From assembly GCF_010183535.1 (NCBI RefSeq), contig NC_071329.1, positions 8,370,001-8,434,000 of the forward strand: a DNA stretch of 64,000 bases. The letters run 5' to 3'. How positions within the stretch are numbered: the stretch's first letter is position 1; each line of letters begins with the position of its first letter. Shown here piece after piece: positions 11,460 to 23,069 of this stretch. This DNA comes from Caenorhabditis remanei. Its lineage: Eukaryota > Nematoda > Chromadorea > Rhabditida > Rhabditidae. The position numbers and the translations under genes were made by a program. The notes below the pieces were generated by a model that was not told the origin of the DNA, searched no databases, and saw only the letters and a list, made by a program, of their open reading frames with translations.

Positions 11460-12096
11460 ATGCGTCAACTCATTCTTGTTGCTCTATTCGTTTCCACTGC
11501 TTCCTCTCTTCCATTCATCGGATCTGTCCAATCCGTTCGAGTAACTGGAAAGGTAACTTGTAATGGAGAGCCAGCTGAGAATATCAAGGTGAAGCTCTAC
11601 GAAAAGGAGATTCGTAAGTTTCTGAAAACATATCCGAGCTTTAAAAAAGCTAACTAATTTACAGTCCTCGACAAACTTCTCGACGAGAAGTCCACTGACC
11701 GCCAAGGATCTTTCACTCTTGCTGGAAACAAGAAGGAATTGACCGCTATTGACCCACATGTCAACATCTACCATAAGTGTAACTACAAGGGGGTGAGTTT
11801 AGAAAGATATAGTAGAAAGAAAGAAAGATATTTATGGAAGTTCAAAGATTAGATTGATCGGAGGTTCCTGTTCCTATTGAAATAGGCCAAAAGTGATATC
11901 ATTCGAGACCGATTCTACCGGAAACACTTTATGATTGAAATAGATTAATTGGTTGCAGGTCTGCTACAAGAAGCTGAAGATCAAGATTCCAAAGAGCTTC
12001 ATCAGCGAAGGAGAAACCGCCGAGAGAACTTTCGACATCGGAGAGCTCAACCTCGCTGGATCATTCTCAGGAGAATCTACTGATTGCCTCAACTAA
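11460..12096 (+). CDS. Transthyretin-like family secreted protein (TTR)
   Basis: Nematode transthyretin-like proteins are small secreted beta-sandwich proteins. Some bind lipids or phosphatidylserine, but most have no known role. Exons 11460-11613, 11665-11792 and 11959-12096 give 139 residues. The start codon directly follows ATTTTCAGA, a trans-splice acceptor. A signal peptide (MRQLILVALFVSTASS) precedes the domain: VRVTGKVTCNGEPAENIKVKLYE, then the DRQGSFTLAG strand, DPHVNIYHKCNY, and CYKKLKIKIPKSFIS. These are the usual family blocks with paired Cys. In C. elegans a ttr gene sits in the same place next to hacl-1, but I do not assign a number. Confidence 0.9.
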
Positions 12097-12548
12097 ATTG
12101 TTTCTTTTTCTCCAAATTCCTTTCTCTCTTTTTTCAATTTCATCTCTAAACTAAAAATCATCGAATCATTTTGTCACATCCACAATAAACACAGTTTCTT
12201 TTCTCTCTTCTTCTCCTTCTTCTTTCGTTCTTTTTTCATTTCAATCATAGATTTGTTGGAACGAAACAAGCAGAGAGTGGGGCGCGCACAGGCATACGTT
12301 TGCTGTAAAAGAGGGTCATAAATTCGAAAGGTACTTCGATTTTCTTTTTTCGTCCCTCTCGATTCTCGTATTCAGACACGACAGACGGCCACAGTTTGTT
12401 TTTTTTATTTCTCTTCTTTGCGTCTCTCCCCATTTTTCAATCACTCATTGATTTTCAACCATTTTCGATTTGACCCGACACCAACGACATCTGGCACCGT
12501 TTGTTCTTATTTCTCCTCATTCGACAAGAAGTATTTTGAAACTTCAAA
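12097..12548. other. Intergenic before TWK channel gene
   Basis: 452 bp with pyrimidine-rich runs (TTCTTCTCC type) after the TTR gene and the probable 5' UTR and promoter of the potassium channel gene. Nothing else recognised. Confidence 0.4.
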
Positions 12549-13946
12549 ATGCAGAAGAGAAGTGGTTTGGAGGTAAGCTTATCTTGATATTACTACCGAG
12601 AGAATACTCGTGGTTGCACTACTCGCCAAGTCTTTCTTTTCCCCCGCTGCCTCGTTTATAAAGGCCATCAGACTCTCTATGTTGACTGCCTTTGTGGTCG
12701 AGCGGCGAGCGTGTTTGCCAGTCGCTCAACTTGATGCGAGTTCGTGACTCGCATGTGGAATCGGTGATGTGATATCCAGTTCTGCTTCTGAATGGTTGTG
12801 AGGATTAACTTTCCCCGTCTGAGATCCCATTTTGCAGAAGTTCCTGCGAAGGATTGCTCCACAAGCCATTATCATCTTCATTTTGACTGCATTTATGGTT
12901 ATCGGAGTGTTTGTGTTCCAGAGTATTGACCCTGTTCTCGCGAAACAATCATTCTATGAAGTCATTTTCTTCGAATTCATTACAATCTCTACAATTGGAT
13001 ACGGTAACCAGTACCCGCAGACGCCATCTTCTCGAATATTCTCCATAATTTTCTCAATTATTGGAATTCCGCTTCTCGTTGTAACTCTCGGAAATTTCGG
13101 AAAATATTTGACAAAATTCTATTGGAAAGCACGAGGATGGATTTGTTCGGTGAGCTATGTCCAGAAATATTTAGAGATTTAAATTTTAAATTTCAGGAGA
13201 AAACTGATAGAGAACTGGTAAATGATGCCGATATGCCTGGTTATATGATTGGAATTCTCTATCTTTTGACATTTTCAATTGGTTTCCTCTATATTCCACA
13301 TTCTGGTGAAGCGTACTCAACTGATGATTGTTACTTCAGGTTTGTTAAAAACTACAAATTATTCTCAGAAACAAATTTCAGTTTCATCAGTTTTGCAACT
13401 GTTGGATTCGGAGACAAAGTTCCTCAAATTGACACTTTTCTGAAGTTTTGCAAAGTGACGTCTTATCTCATGTGGGGGATGATTGTGAATATCATGCTCA
13501 TCAGTTACATGACAACATGGTTCAATTATGTAAGCAGGAAATTATCGACATCTTGATAACTCTGGATATGGAGTGTGTTGTATTCTAGATCTAAAACTGA
13601 TATTTGATGTTTTGCGTTACTGTAGCTACAGTAACCAATGAGTAGTCATTTTGTTTTATAACTTGAATTCTGTAGAGCCATTAATGTTTCAAGATATTTC
13701 TTTTGAGAGATCCCATCCTCAATTTTCCAGATTTTCGCCCGTACACCATACCGCGGTCGTGATGTTGAAGTATTGATTGGAGGGCAATGTATTACTGTAT
13801 CAGAGATTACATCACTTGTTGCCCAACAATTCCATGCTTCTCCTCATGATGTCCGTTCGATTCTTCATGATATTGATGAAATGATGAATAATTTGCAAGC
13901 CAAGGAGACATCTGATGATGATAGTTCGGAAGCTCTTGTTCAGTAA
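12549..13946 (+). CDS. Two-pore-domain (TWK) potassium channel
   Basis: A K2P leak potassium channel of the plasma membrane. Exons 12549-12572, 12838-13149, 13197-13339, 13382-13529 and 13731-13946 give 280 residues. Helix M1 (IIIFILTAFMVIGVFVFQ) is followed by pore 1 with filter TIGYG, M2 around IIFSIIGIPLLVVTLG, M3 (IGILYLLTFSIGFLYI), pore 2 with filter TVGFG, M4, and a cytosolic tail with an acidic end. It is short for the family: the M1-P1 cap loop is only about 15 residues instead of 50-60, so the extracellular cap seems absent, and the N-terminus is under 20 residues. Either an upstream exon is missed or this is a minimal TWK. The first exon encodes only 8 residues and is the least certain part. 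Confidence 0.85.
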
Positions 13947-14433
13947 TTTCTCTTTTTTTTTCTTCCTTTCAAATCCAAACTGTTCACACCTTGTTGATAG
14001 CAGAGAGATCTTCAGAATCCTTTGAATTCATTCCCGTGATCCCAATCTTCAATACCGAATTCTAGCCATATTCTTGTTCCCTGTAATTAGATTCTTCATC
14101 AATCTCCCAGTTGTTTTTTCTTCTTTTGTCTTAAATTTTAAATTCACGCCAAAGCAGTATACGTGTTCATTTGTAACGTATTGTCCGGTGGAATGAAATC
14201 AGTTTACACGTCAATCGGTCAAACAAAAGAGAGAATTGCCATCGAAATCTTTGATATCAGATTTCAATTAGACATATCAATTGGTCATTTCTCCCTTCTT
14301 CTTCAAAAAACAAATGACGAGCCAAGAAACAAGAGCAACATGGTCCTCAAGAGAACATACACAACCAATGCGTAAGTTTTTCAGAACGAGAATTTCAGAA
14401 TTCAGATGAACCAATTCAGAATCGACTGGGTCG
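13947..14433. other. Intergenic between TWK channel and kinase
   Basis: 487 bp. It ends with a CCAATTCAG acceptor just before the kinase start. An open stretch at 14341-14374 followed by a GTAAGT donor might be an upstream exon of the kinase, but its phase does not fit the kinase frame. Confidence 0.35.
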
Positions 14434-15799
14434 ATGTATACTCGTCATCATTCAACATTATCTACTCCACGACATACTGGAACACAGCCAAGAAACTCGT
14501 ATATGCCAACCAGAAGCACTCCACATCAGACGTCTACTCACTATCCACGCAAGAGGACTGAAGTAGAGTTTAAGAGATTTAGAAAGAAAAAAAAACTTCT
14601 GAATTCAGGCGAAGCGCTACGTCATCGAAGACTTTCGTCAAGCATTCGAACGGAAGGGAATGGATTTGGATACAACTAAAAAGTTGGGTCGTGGAAAATA
14701 CAGTAAGGTGTACAAAGCTGTGGATAAAAACAACAACCGACTTGTCAGTTAATTTTGAGAGCTTATGAATTTCAGACACTCTTTTTCAGGTAGCCGTCAA
14801 AGCGATCGATGTGTTGGAATTGACTTCTGATGTCAAAAACAAATTTTTGCCACGTGAGATCAGTTGCTGGCGTAAACTAAAGAATCAGTTTCTCGTGGGT
14901 CTTCACGCCCAATACGAAGCACAAAATATGATCTTTTTGACGATGGAATATGGGAGTCAAGGAGATTTGGTGAGTGAGAAGGATACTGTAGTTTTAGTGG
15001 AGTACTAATGAGAAGAGTGTAGGATTTAAACGGACCAAGCGTTTTCTTTTTCCATATTCATTATATCCTTAATTTGAAATTGCTAATTTTAAGCTCTTGA
15101 TGGTTCAAAACATCTGTATGAATCAGATTGAGACGTAGATTGTTTCAGTTTATAACTCATCTCATTTTCCTAACCACTTTCTCCACCATTCATACAGTAT
15201 CTTTAAGTTGCGTTACGTCCAAGACAAAGGAGGAATCCAAGAACGCAAGGCAGGTCTATTCATGTCTCAATTGATGCGTGGATTGCAATACATGCACTCG
15301 GTAATCTCAATTCTCTCACATCTCAATTCTCGCTCTTTCTTTCCAGAAACAAATCGCTCATCGTGACATCAAACTCGAAAATATTATTCTTTTTGACAAC
15401 TGCGTCAAGTTGTCTGATTTTGGATTCGTTCGTCAAGTTGAACAAAACACAATGTCACTGACTTTCTGTGGTTCCAAATCCTACTCGGCACCTGAATTGC
15501 TTCGTGGAATCGGTTACAATCCGTTCCTCTCAGATGTCTGGTCACTCGGAGTTGTTGGATTCGTGATGGTGACTAATCGGATGCCATTTGATGAGAAGAA
15601 ACCGAATAACGTGATTGTCGAATTGCAAAGGACTCGTCAATACGTGATACCTCAAACTGTTCATCTCACTGTTTCGTGCATTTCATCATTCGAAGCAATG
15701 ATGACATTTGATGCAAAAGAACGACCATCGTCAAATGAATGTCTTGCTCTGCCATGGATCATTCCACATATTGAAATGGTTGATCGCCGTTCTGGGTAA
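14434..15799 (+). CDS. Ser/Thr protein kinase, TSSK-like
   Basis: A protein kinase resembling testis-specific TSSK kinases, which act in sperm. Exons 14434-14562, 14609-14743, 14790-14969, 15208-15300 and 15347-15799 give 329 residues. After a Thr/Arg/Pro-rich N-terminus: glycine loop KLGRGKYSKVYKA, VAVKAID with the ATP-binding Lys, MEYGSQGDL hinge, catalytic loop HRDIKLEN, DFGFVRQ magnesium loop, SAPELL activation-segment end, and SDVWSLGVVGFVM. All key catalytic residues are present, so it should be active. The third intron has an unusual acceptor, ATCTTTAAG, chosen because it alone keeps QGDL joined in frame to LRYVQDKGG. The start follows a CAG acceptor suitable for trans-splicing. The C. 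elegans region has a kinase gene at the corresponding place. Confidence 0.85.
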
Positions 15800-16185
15800 C
15801 TTGAGTTTCAGAACTTCTCCGAATGAAATATTTCCAGATAACTCAAATAAAAACATGGAAATAGAATACGGAAAGATGCAAATAAACTGATTGTGAATGA
15901 TTCTCTGCTACACTTCCAATTTTATAAATGTTCCAACCTGATATTTATTCATTTTTGTTTTTATAACAGTCTATTAGCAGAATTCAGTAACTGTAGAAAC
16001 AAGTAGCTCTCTTTCAACATCGCACTAATAGCATATGCTCTAGTAGTCATCAAAAACCAGCCTCCTTCGAAATGATTCATAACTTTTCGAAACAGAGGGG
16101 GGCTCCCATTGACATAAAAATCCTAATCGAATTATCAGGTGTATATATTGTGAGGCATTCCCCCGCATTCTATCATTCTTTATCG
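15800..16185. other. Intergenic, kinase 3' region
   Basis: 386 bp holding the kinase 3' UTR (AATAAA-like strings near 15846 and 15884) and the promoter of the small secreted gene. Nothing else seen. Confidence 0.4.
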
Positions 16186-16618
16186 ATGTTTCTCCTTTTG
16201 TTGGTCGTCGCGGCCGTTTGTTCGGCTGACAATTCACTGGTGAGTTTTCAGATTCGATAGCTTCCTATCACTGTTTTTCCAGTATGATCTAACTGCATGC
16301 TCATATACGAACTGCCATTCAATGCTCACCACTGCTCAATGTCCCTCTGAATTCTATCTTGTCAAATGGGAGAAATGTGGATTCTTGAAGAAGCATGAGT
16401 TATGTTGCCGAATGTCGAATAGTACTGTAAGGATTTTAAGATGACTCTGATTTCATTATAGTTTTTAATTTGAGGCTGCGGATAAGTGTCGCTGGGGTCC
16501 ATGTCATGCTTCCATTGAGAACAACTTTTGTTCCAAAAACGAGTTTGTCAGCGAAGAAAAGAAATGTTCGTTGCTCCAAAAGCAAGAAAGATGCTGTAAA
16601 CAAGAGTTGATTTCTTGA
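16186..16618 (+). CDS. Secreted protein with two six-cysteine repeats
   Basis: Exon 1 (16186-16239) encodes a signal peptide (MFLLLLVVAAVCSADNSL). Exons 2 (16283-16426) and 3 (16475-16618) are each 144 nt, phase 0, and each encodes one repeat with identical cysteine spacing: C-x4-C-H-x7-C-x11-C-x8-C-C. Examples are CSYTNCH...ELCC and CRWGPCH...ERCC. The product is 113 residues, with about 95 after cleavage. Identical exon length and spacing point to an exon duplication. The third exon uses a TTTGAG acceptor; the nearby ATTATAG would give a stop. Six Cys per repeat suggest three disulfides each, as in secreted inhibitors, antimicrobial peptides or venom-like scaffolds, but I do not recognise the family and assign no function. 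Confidence 0.72.
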
Positions 16619-16922
16619 GAATATGAGACTGTTGTTGATAAATGATGTTGTAATTCAACTCGTTGGTTATTTTATTTCAATTTAAATACAAATGCAATAT
16701 TTCCACAAGAGGAGCAAATTACCGAAATGGGACACGTTGACTAGTCGGCATAGGATAAAGATTTTGAATTGTGAGAAGAGATTCGTGTTGTGCGTGGGGG
16801 ACGATTATGCTGTCGGAAGTTGGAAAAGAAAAAGGGAACCCATATTGAAAAAGGGAAAAGGAAAACAATGAAAAAGCGGCAAGGAAAATGTGTTGTCTCG
16901 GAAGAAATCAATGATATATGTA

Positions 16923-18352
16923 TTATGCTTTGGCTCGCCATTCTTCGGGAACTGGACCGACGTCAACATAAAGATGGTAGTATAGAGGACGTGTTGTGAC
17001 CTGGAGATGGAATCAAGATATAACGTATCGAATAGAAAAATGAAATTACCTTCCGAATGCTCCACTTATCGGTTTCGTTCAATCCGTCGTATGCGACACG
17101 ATTTGCACTATTGCCGAGTAGTTTGTAACTAAAAATTACAACAATCTTTTCAGAATATCGAGCTCACTGAAAAAAACAAACAAAAAATTCAGAAAACTTA
17201 CATGAGCTTTGGGGCTGTTCGTTTCCTTTTCACATGCTTCAACATGGAATACCTGCCCGTTTCAGGATTCGGTCTTTCAATTGTGTAGTTCAGAGATAGA
17301 ATTCGTTGTCCCATATCGTCATCTTCGCCTCCCCAAGCCCAAAACTGGTTCGAATAGCCGTTAACTGCTCTATAATCGGCCATCGAGACTGCTAACACTC
17401 CACCCACAATCTCCTTGTACCAAAGTTGGTATCCAAGATTACTGACGAAGGCACCAAGATGTCGTGGACCAGGAGGGCATGAATATGGATTTCGATCGTC
17501 TTGTGGGAACATATCTACATCATGGAAAACAACACAATCGACTCCGAGACTTTCAGCAAAAATAAAAGCTGCGTTCATTATTCTTCCTTTGTTGAACAAG
17601 TCATTTCCGTACTAGAAAATAATGTTTTTAAATGAGAATAATGATGTAACACTTACTTGTTCGGTCACAATGAATCGAAAATCCAGTCGTTGCCTCTGCA
17701 GAATTGGAATCAAAAAGTCAATAAGCCGAGTTAGATGTGTTTGACGATCTCGATATGGAATGATAACTGCGATTTTATCCCGAGCCTGACAATCGTTTGG
17801 TTTCCATGATCCACCTGGACCAATTTCAGGATGAACAGCGTGTACTTCTCCTTCTTGAAGATTTTGTATGAGAAGTGTTGCCTGTGGTAGGGCTCCTTGA
17901 AGATCAGGAATTCTTTCAACAATTGGACATGAGCCATCTTCTTGAGCACTGAGATTAACAATTTAATAAATTAGTTGATTTTGAACAAAAATAAACAAAC
18001 ATTTTGACTGGTGGTTTTGGTTTTGTGACTGCATCTTCCATATTCAAAAATGTGAGTGTTTGACGAGCAATCTCTAGTTCTACTGGATCCTTGATTTCGT
18101 GATCCCTTTCAGCTACTCCAACGTTTTTAGACTGCTGTATTACATTCACAGAGCGGACTTGCTCTTCAGTTGCTGCTATTCTGGAAACTATTACGTGTTC
18201 AGTAAAATGATATTATAACTTTCAACGAACCTTCTTTCATCGTTTAATGTTGAGTTTCTGAGTAACATTACATATATAAGTGTGGAGGCGACAACGAATA
18301 TTATGAGTCTTTTTGGAGAAAAACTCCGTATTATGCAGTGTGAGGTTCTCAT
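16923..18352 (-). CDS. Beta-1,4-galactosyltransferase family (GT7) enzyme
   Basis: A Golgi type II membrane enzyme transferring Gal or GalNAc from UDP-sugar to terminal GlcNAc. Six exons (18352-18231, 18180-18001, 17948-17657, 17611-17202, 17128-17050, 17000-16923) stay in frame. A short Arg/Lys-rich cytosolic end is followed by the membrane anchor LIIFVVASTLIYVML, a stem, then VIIPYRDRQTHL, FNKGRIMNAAF, the metal-binding FHDVDMFPQDDRNPY, GYSNQFWAWGGEDDDM (acceptor site and catalytic acid), and the final RPLYYHLYVDVG strand. The DxD (DVD) and GGEDDD motifs are complete. A beta-1,4-galactosyltransferase lies at the same place in the C. elegans W02B12 region. The start is the first Met that leaves a short cytosolic tail before the anchor. 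Confidence 0.88.
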
Positions 18353-18844
18353 TTTAAGTAGGTTTTGCCAGCTGATCAACGCATTTGTACTCTGAAATTT
18401 AAGCTTTGAACAATAATAGAAGCAATTATCTGAAAATAGGTGTTCGGAGTGAAAGTTATAAGTGACAGAATGAAAGAAAAGTGGACGAATGCGTGGCTGA
18501 GAAACATATATTCATAACAACAGCTGGGGTTTGTCCTGTTTCTTCTTTTTTGTTGTAAGAGAAGCAACGGGAATTGTTTGGAGAAGTTAGAGAGTGTGTG
18601 AAACCTAGGAGACCCCGAAAATTTCACTTTTTCACTATGGCGCACAACTGGTGCGGGCTGGCGCAATCTGAGTTGAGCTTGACACATTTCTTGTTTTTTT
18701 CAGCATTAATTTTAATATTTGCCTATTTAAAACTCCAAATAAGCTGAAATTTCATTTCTCCTTATTGGAAAAATTCAGTATTTTCGTCTGATTATTTTGA
18801 TTACCTAAACAAGGTCGTTATGTACAAATTTTTCAGAGGTAAAC
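18353..18844. promoter_or_regulatory. Divergent promoter region (GT7 gene / METTL1-like gene)
   Basis: About 490 bp between two divergently transcribed genes. The METTL1-like gene has a TTTTTCAG acceptor near 18835, shortly before its start codon. No individual factor site identified. Confidence 0.4.
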
Positions 18845-20245
<1,401 letters not shown>

Positions 20246-20501
20246 TCCCTTTGCCTCTTCTTTCTTCCAACATTCATCAATTTTTCACGAGATTCTCCCC
20301 TCTCAAGAGGTTGTTATTTAAATATCTATTTTGTTGATTTTGTCGTTCTTGTTTCTGTTCAATGAATTCTATCTACGGATTATACTTTTAAAATTTTATG
20401 CATTCCTTAATGAGTTCATAAACTCCTATTACTTTTTCATCGAATTTGAAATGACGGTTTTTCAATTTTTTCTTTCAGATAGTTTTCAGCACTGGGCAAA
20501 A

Positions 20502-21649
20502 ATGGGTGGTGGTGGAGAAGATGAGTATGAATCACTACCGACACATAGTATCCCGGTTAGTTGGTAAAATGAATGATGCTACATTTTTACCGTTTTAAAT
20601 ATTGTTGAATAGTAGAGGATCAATCTCTGAAATACGTTTTTAATCACCGTGTCAGCTTCAGGTTCATCTGGCGGCCGGAGCACTGGCAGGAGCTGTGGAG
20701 CATTGTGTCATGTTCCCGTTTGATTCAGTCAAAACAAGAATGCAGTCGCTGTGTCCGTGCCCTGAAACGAAATGTCCAACTCCAGTGCACTCGTTAATGA
20801 GTATCGTCAAACGAGAAGGATGGCTTCGACCGTTGCGAGGCGTCAACGCCGTCGCCGCGGGATCTATGCCAGCACATGCTCTCTATTTCACAGTTTATGA
20901 AAAGATGAAATCATTTCTAACCGGAAATACTGCTGGACACGAGCATACGTTGGCTTATGGAGCTTCTGGAGTTGTTGCAACACTTATTCACGATGCAATT
21001 ATGAATCCAGCTGAAGTTGTTAAACAGAGAATGCAGATGGCTTATTCACCATATGGATCATCGTTGGAATGTGCAAGATGTGTCTACAATCGAGAAGGAA
21101 TCGCCGCATTCTATAGAAGTTACACAACACAATTGGCAATGAATGTTCCATTCCAAGCTATTCACTTCATGGGTTACGAATTCTGGCAGCAGGTGCTCAA
21201 TCCTGAGCATAAGTACGACCCAAAATCTCATTTAATTGCGGGAGGACTTGCCGGAGGACTAGCTGCTGCTGTTACGACACCAATGGATTGTGTTAAAACT
21301 GTACTGAATACTCAACAAGCAGCAGAAGCGGATCCATCAAATCGGAGGATTTTCTTACAAGTGAGTTATCATAGAAGAGGTTTTAGCATAACTTGAAAGG
21401 ATGAGTTACAGGCAAGATATCGTTATCGTGGAATCTCTGATGCAGTGCGGACAATTTATTCTCAAAGAGGAATTTCTGGATTCTCGTGTGGATTGCAAGC
21501 TAGGGTTATATTCCAGGTAATGCTGTGTCAACATACTACGGAAACCAGTAATCATTTTTCTTTCTCAGGTGCCTGCTACTGCTCTCTCCTGGTCCGTTTA
21601 CGAGCTTTTCAAATTCATGTTATCTTTCGAAGGAGGTCATTCAAGCTGA
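20502..21649 (+). CDS. mfn-1: Mitoferrin, mitochondrial iron carrier
   Basis: An SLC25 carrier of the inner membrane that imports iron for haem and Fe-S cluster synthesis. Exons 20502-20555, 20662-21360, 21412-21516 and 21569-21649 give 312 residues. Three carrier repeats are seen, each with a PxD/ExxK-type signature: [30 protein letters not shown] and [16 protein letters not shown]. The Cys-rich [10 protein letters not shown] insertion in the first matrix loop, [12 protein letters not shown] and the [14 protein letters not shown] block are typical of mitoferrins. The N-terminus is short and glycine-rich ([13 protein letters not shown]). Downstream neighbour cisd-1 also serves mitochondrial iron-sulfur biology. 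Symbol assigned from family and the conserved W02B12 neighbourhood. Confidence 0.92.
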
Positions 21650-22529
21650 TAATCATAACTTTAATCGTTTTTTTCCTCATATCGTCTCATCTTTACTTTT
21701 CCAATGTTTGTCTCTCATAGGTTAGGACCAGTAAATAGTAATCATTAGTTTCTTGTTGTTTTTTCTGGTTTCTTTTTTTAAATGTTACCTTTTCTCTGTT
21801 AACATCACATGTGAAACCCGTGCCTTCTCACCAATATTTTTCTTCGATAGTTTTTTTTTCAAATTACTGTTCCGTTGTTGTGAAAGCCGGATGGTTTTAT
21901 CGTATCCTATGGCTTCTTTGTCTGCCAACCTATGCGTGCATTTCTAGGCGAAACGTGGAAAAGTGTTCATAATAATCGTATTCTCTCTCAAATGCCCGAT
22001 TCAATGAATAAAATACATTTTTAAAATGTGCAGTTTGTATTCTGTGTGCTCCGTTTCCCACGGATTTGTATCTTGTGTCTTATCTTTTTCTCTAATTCTC
22101 CGTCTTCCTCCTATTGACACTGATCATTTTCCGCCTCTATACTTCAACGTCACTTTTTTATTTCGGTCATTCACAACATTCTAGTTGTCCTGGTCGCCAC
22201 GGCTATCATTTTCTTGACCAGCAATCGATAGTTTTAATTTCATTTCCTACTCGCTTAACATTAGAATTTTCAAAATGACCATCTCAGGTTTTTGCATTCT
22301 TTCACTCATTCAAGATCATTGTTGCTCGACTACTCCGGAACACTGTTCTGCCAGTGAACTTGGAGAACTTGGTAATAATATAGAATGTGATCCGAACCTC
22401 ATTATCAATTCTTTAGCATTTTTTCAAAATGATCCATAATTGTTTTTATAGTTTCAGGTTTTTTTCACCACTTGCTTCTCCTTTTCCATACCGTACTTCT
22501 GAATCAATTTCTTTTAAATTTCAGCCAAG
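21650..22529. other. Intergenic between mitoferrin and cisd-1
   Basis: 880 bp of T-rich sequence. It holds the mitoferrin 3' UTR (an AATAAAATA string near 22006) and the cisd-1 promoter, with a TTTCAG acceptor just before the cisd-1 start. No other gene recognised. Confidence 0.45.
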
Positions 22530-22917
22530 ATGTCGTGTCCTACCCAAATCTCTGGACGCTGCGTCGCTTCAACGGTCGCTGTTCTTGCTGGAGGCGCTCT
22601 CATCGGATACATTGTGAGTTTTAATGAATCATGAACCTATATACGAAAATTTGAGCATGATCTATACTTTTAAACATCAAACTTTGTAGGTCGGATACAA
22701 GTTGGGACAGCGTACTGCTCGCTGCAACTACAAGATCCAACTGGACTCGCAGAAAATCGCCGACACGGTCGATATTGAGGATATCGGAGAGAAGAAAGCC
22801 TTCTGCAGATGCTGGAAGAGTGAGAAGTGGCCATACTGCGATGGATCTCACGGAAAACACAATAAGGAGACTGGAGACAACGTCGGTCCACTCATTGTCA
22901 AGTCTGAGAAGAAGTAA
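22530..22917 (+). CDS. cisd-1: CISD1/mitoNEET-type CDGSH iron-sulfur protein
   Basis: An outer-mitochondrial-membrane (or ER) protein that carries a redox-active 2Fe-2S cluster as a homodimer. Exons 22530-22613 and 22690-22917 give 103 residues. A single N-terminal membrane anchor (VASTVAVLAGGALIGYIVGYKLG) is followed by a cytosolic domain with the cluster ligands C-x-C-x9-C-x3-H: CRCWKSEKWPYCDGSH. The C-terminus is basic and rich in Lys. Length and layout match human CISD1 (108 residues). A TTTCAG acceptor 6 bp before the start indicates trans-splicing. Lies between two genes on opposite strands, near mitoferrin. Confidence 0.94.
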
Positions 22918-23069
22918 ATAGCACGAAACGTCTCGATCTTAAACTATCTATTGGCCTATTTTGTTTCCTTGTGATCGTCAACTTCTTCCAGTTTACATGA
23001 TTTATTACGGATGCAGTAGAATAAATTATGGTGAAAAGTACAAAAAAATAAATGCACAAACAGTATACC

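Noticed and set aside
14163..14375. Open frame upstream of the kinase as its N-terminal exon
   Set aside because: The GTAAGT donor leaves a phase that does not fit the kinase frame; the ATG at 14434 after an acceptor is simpler.
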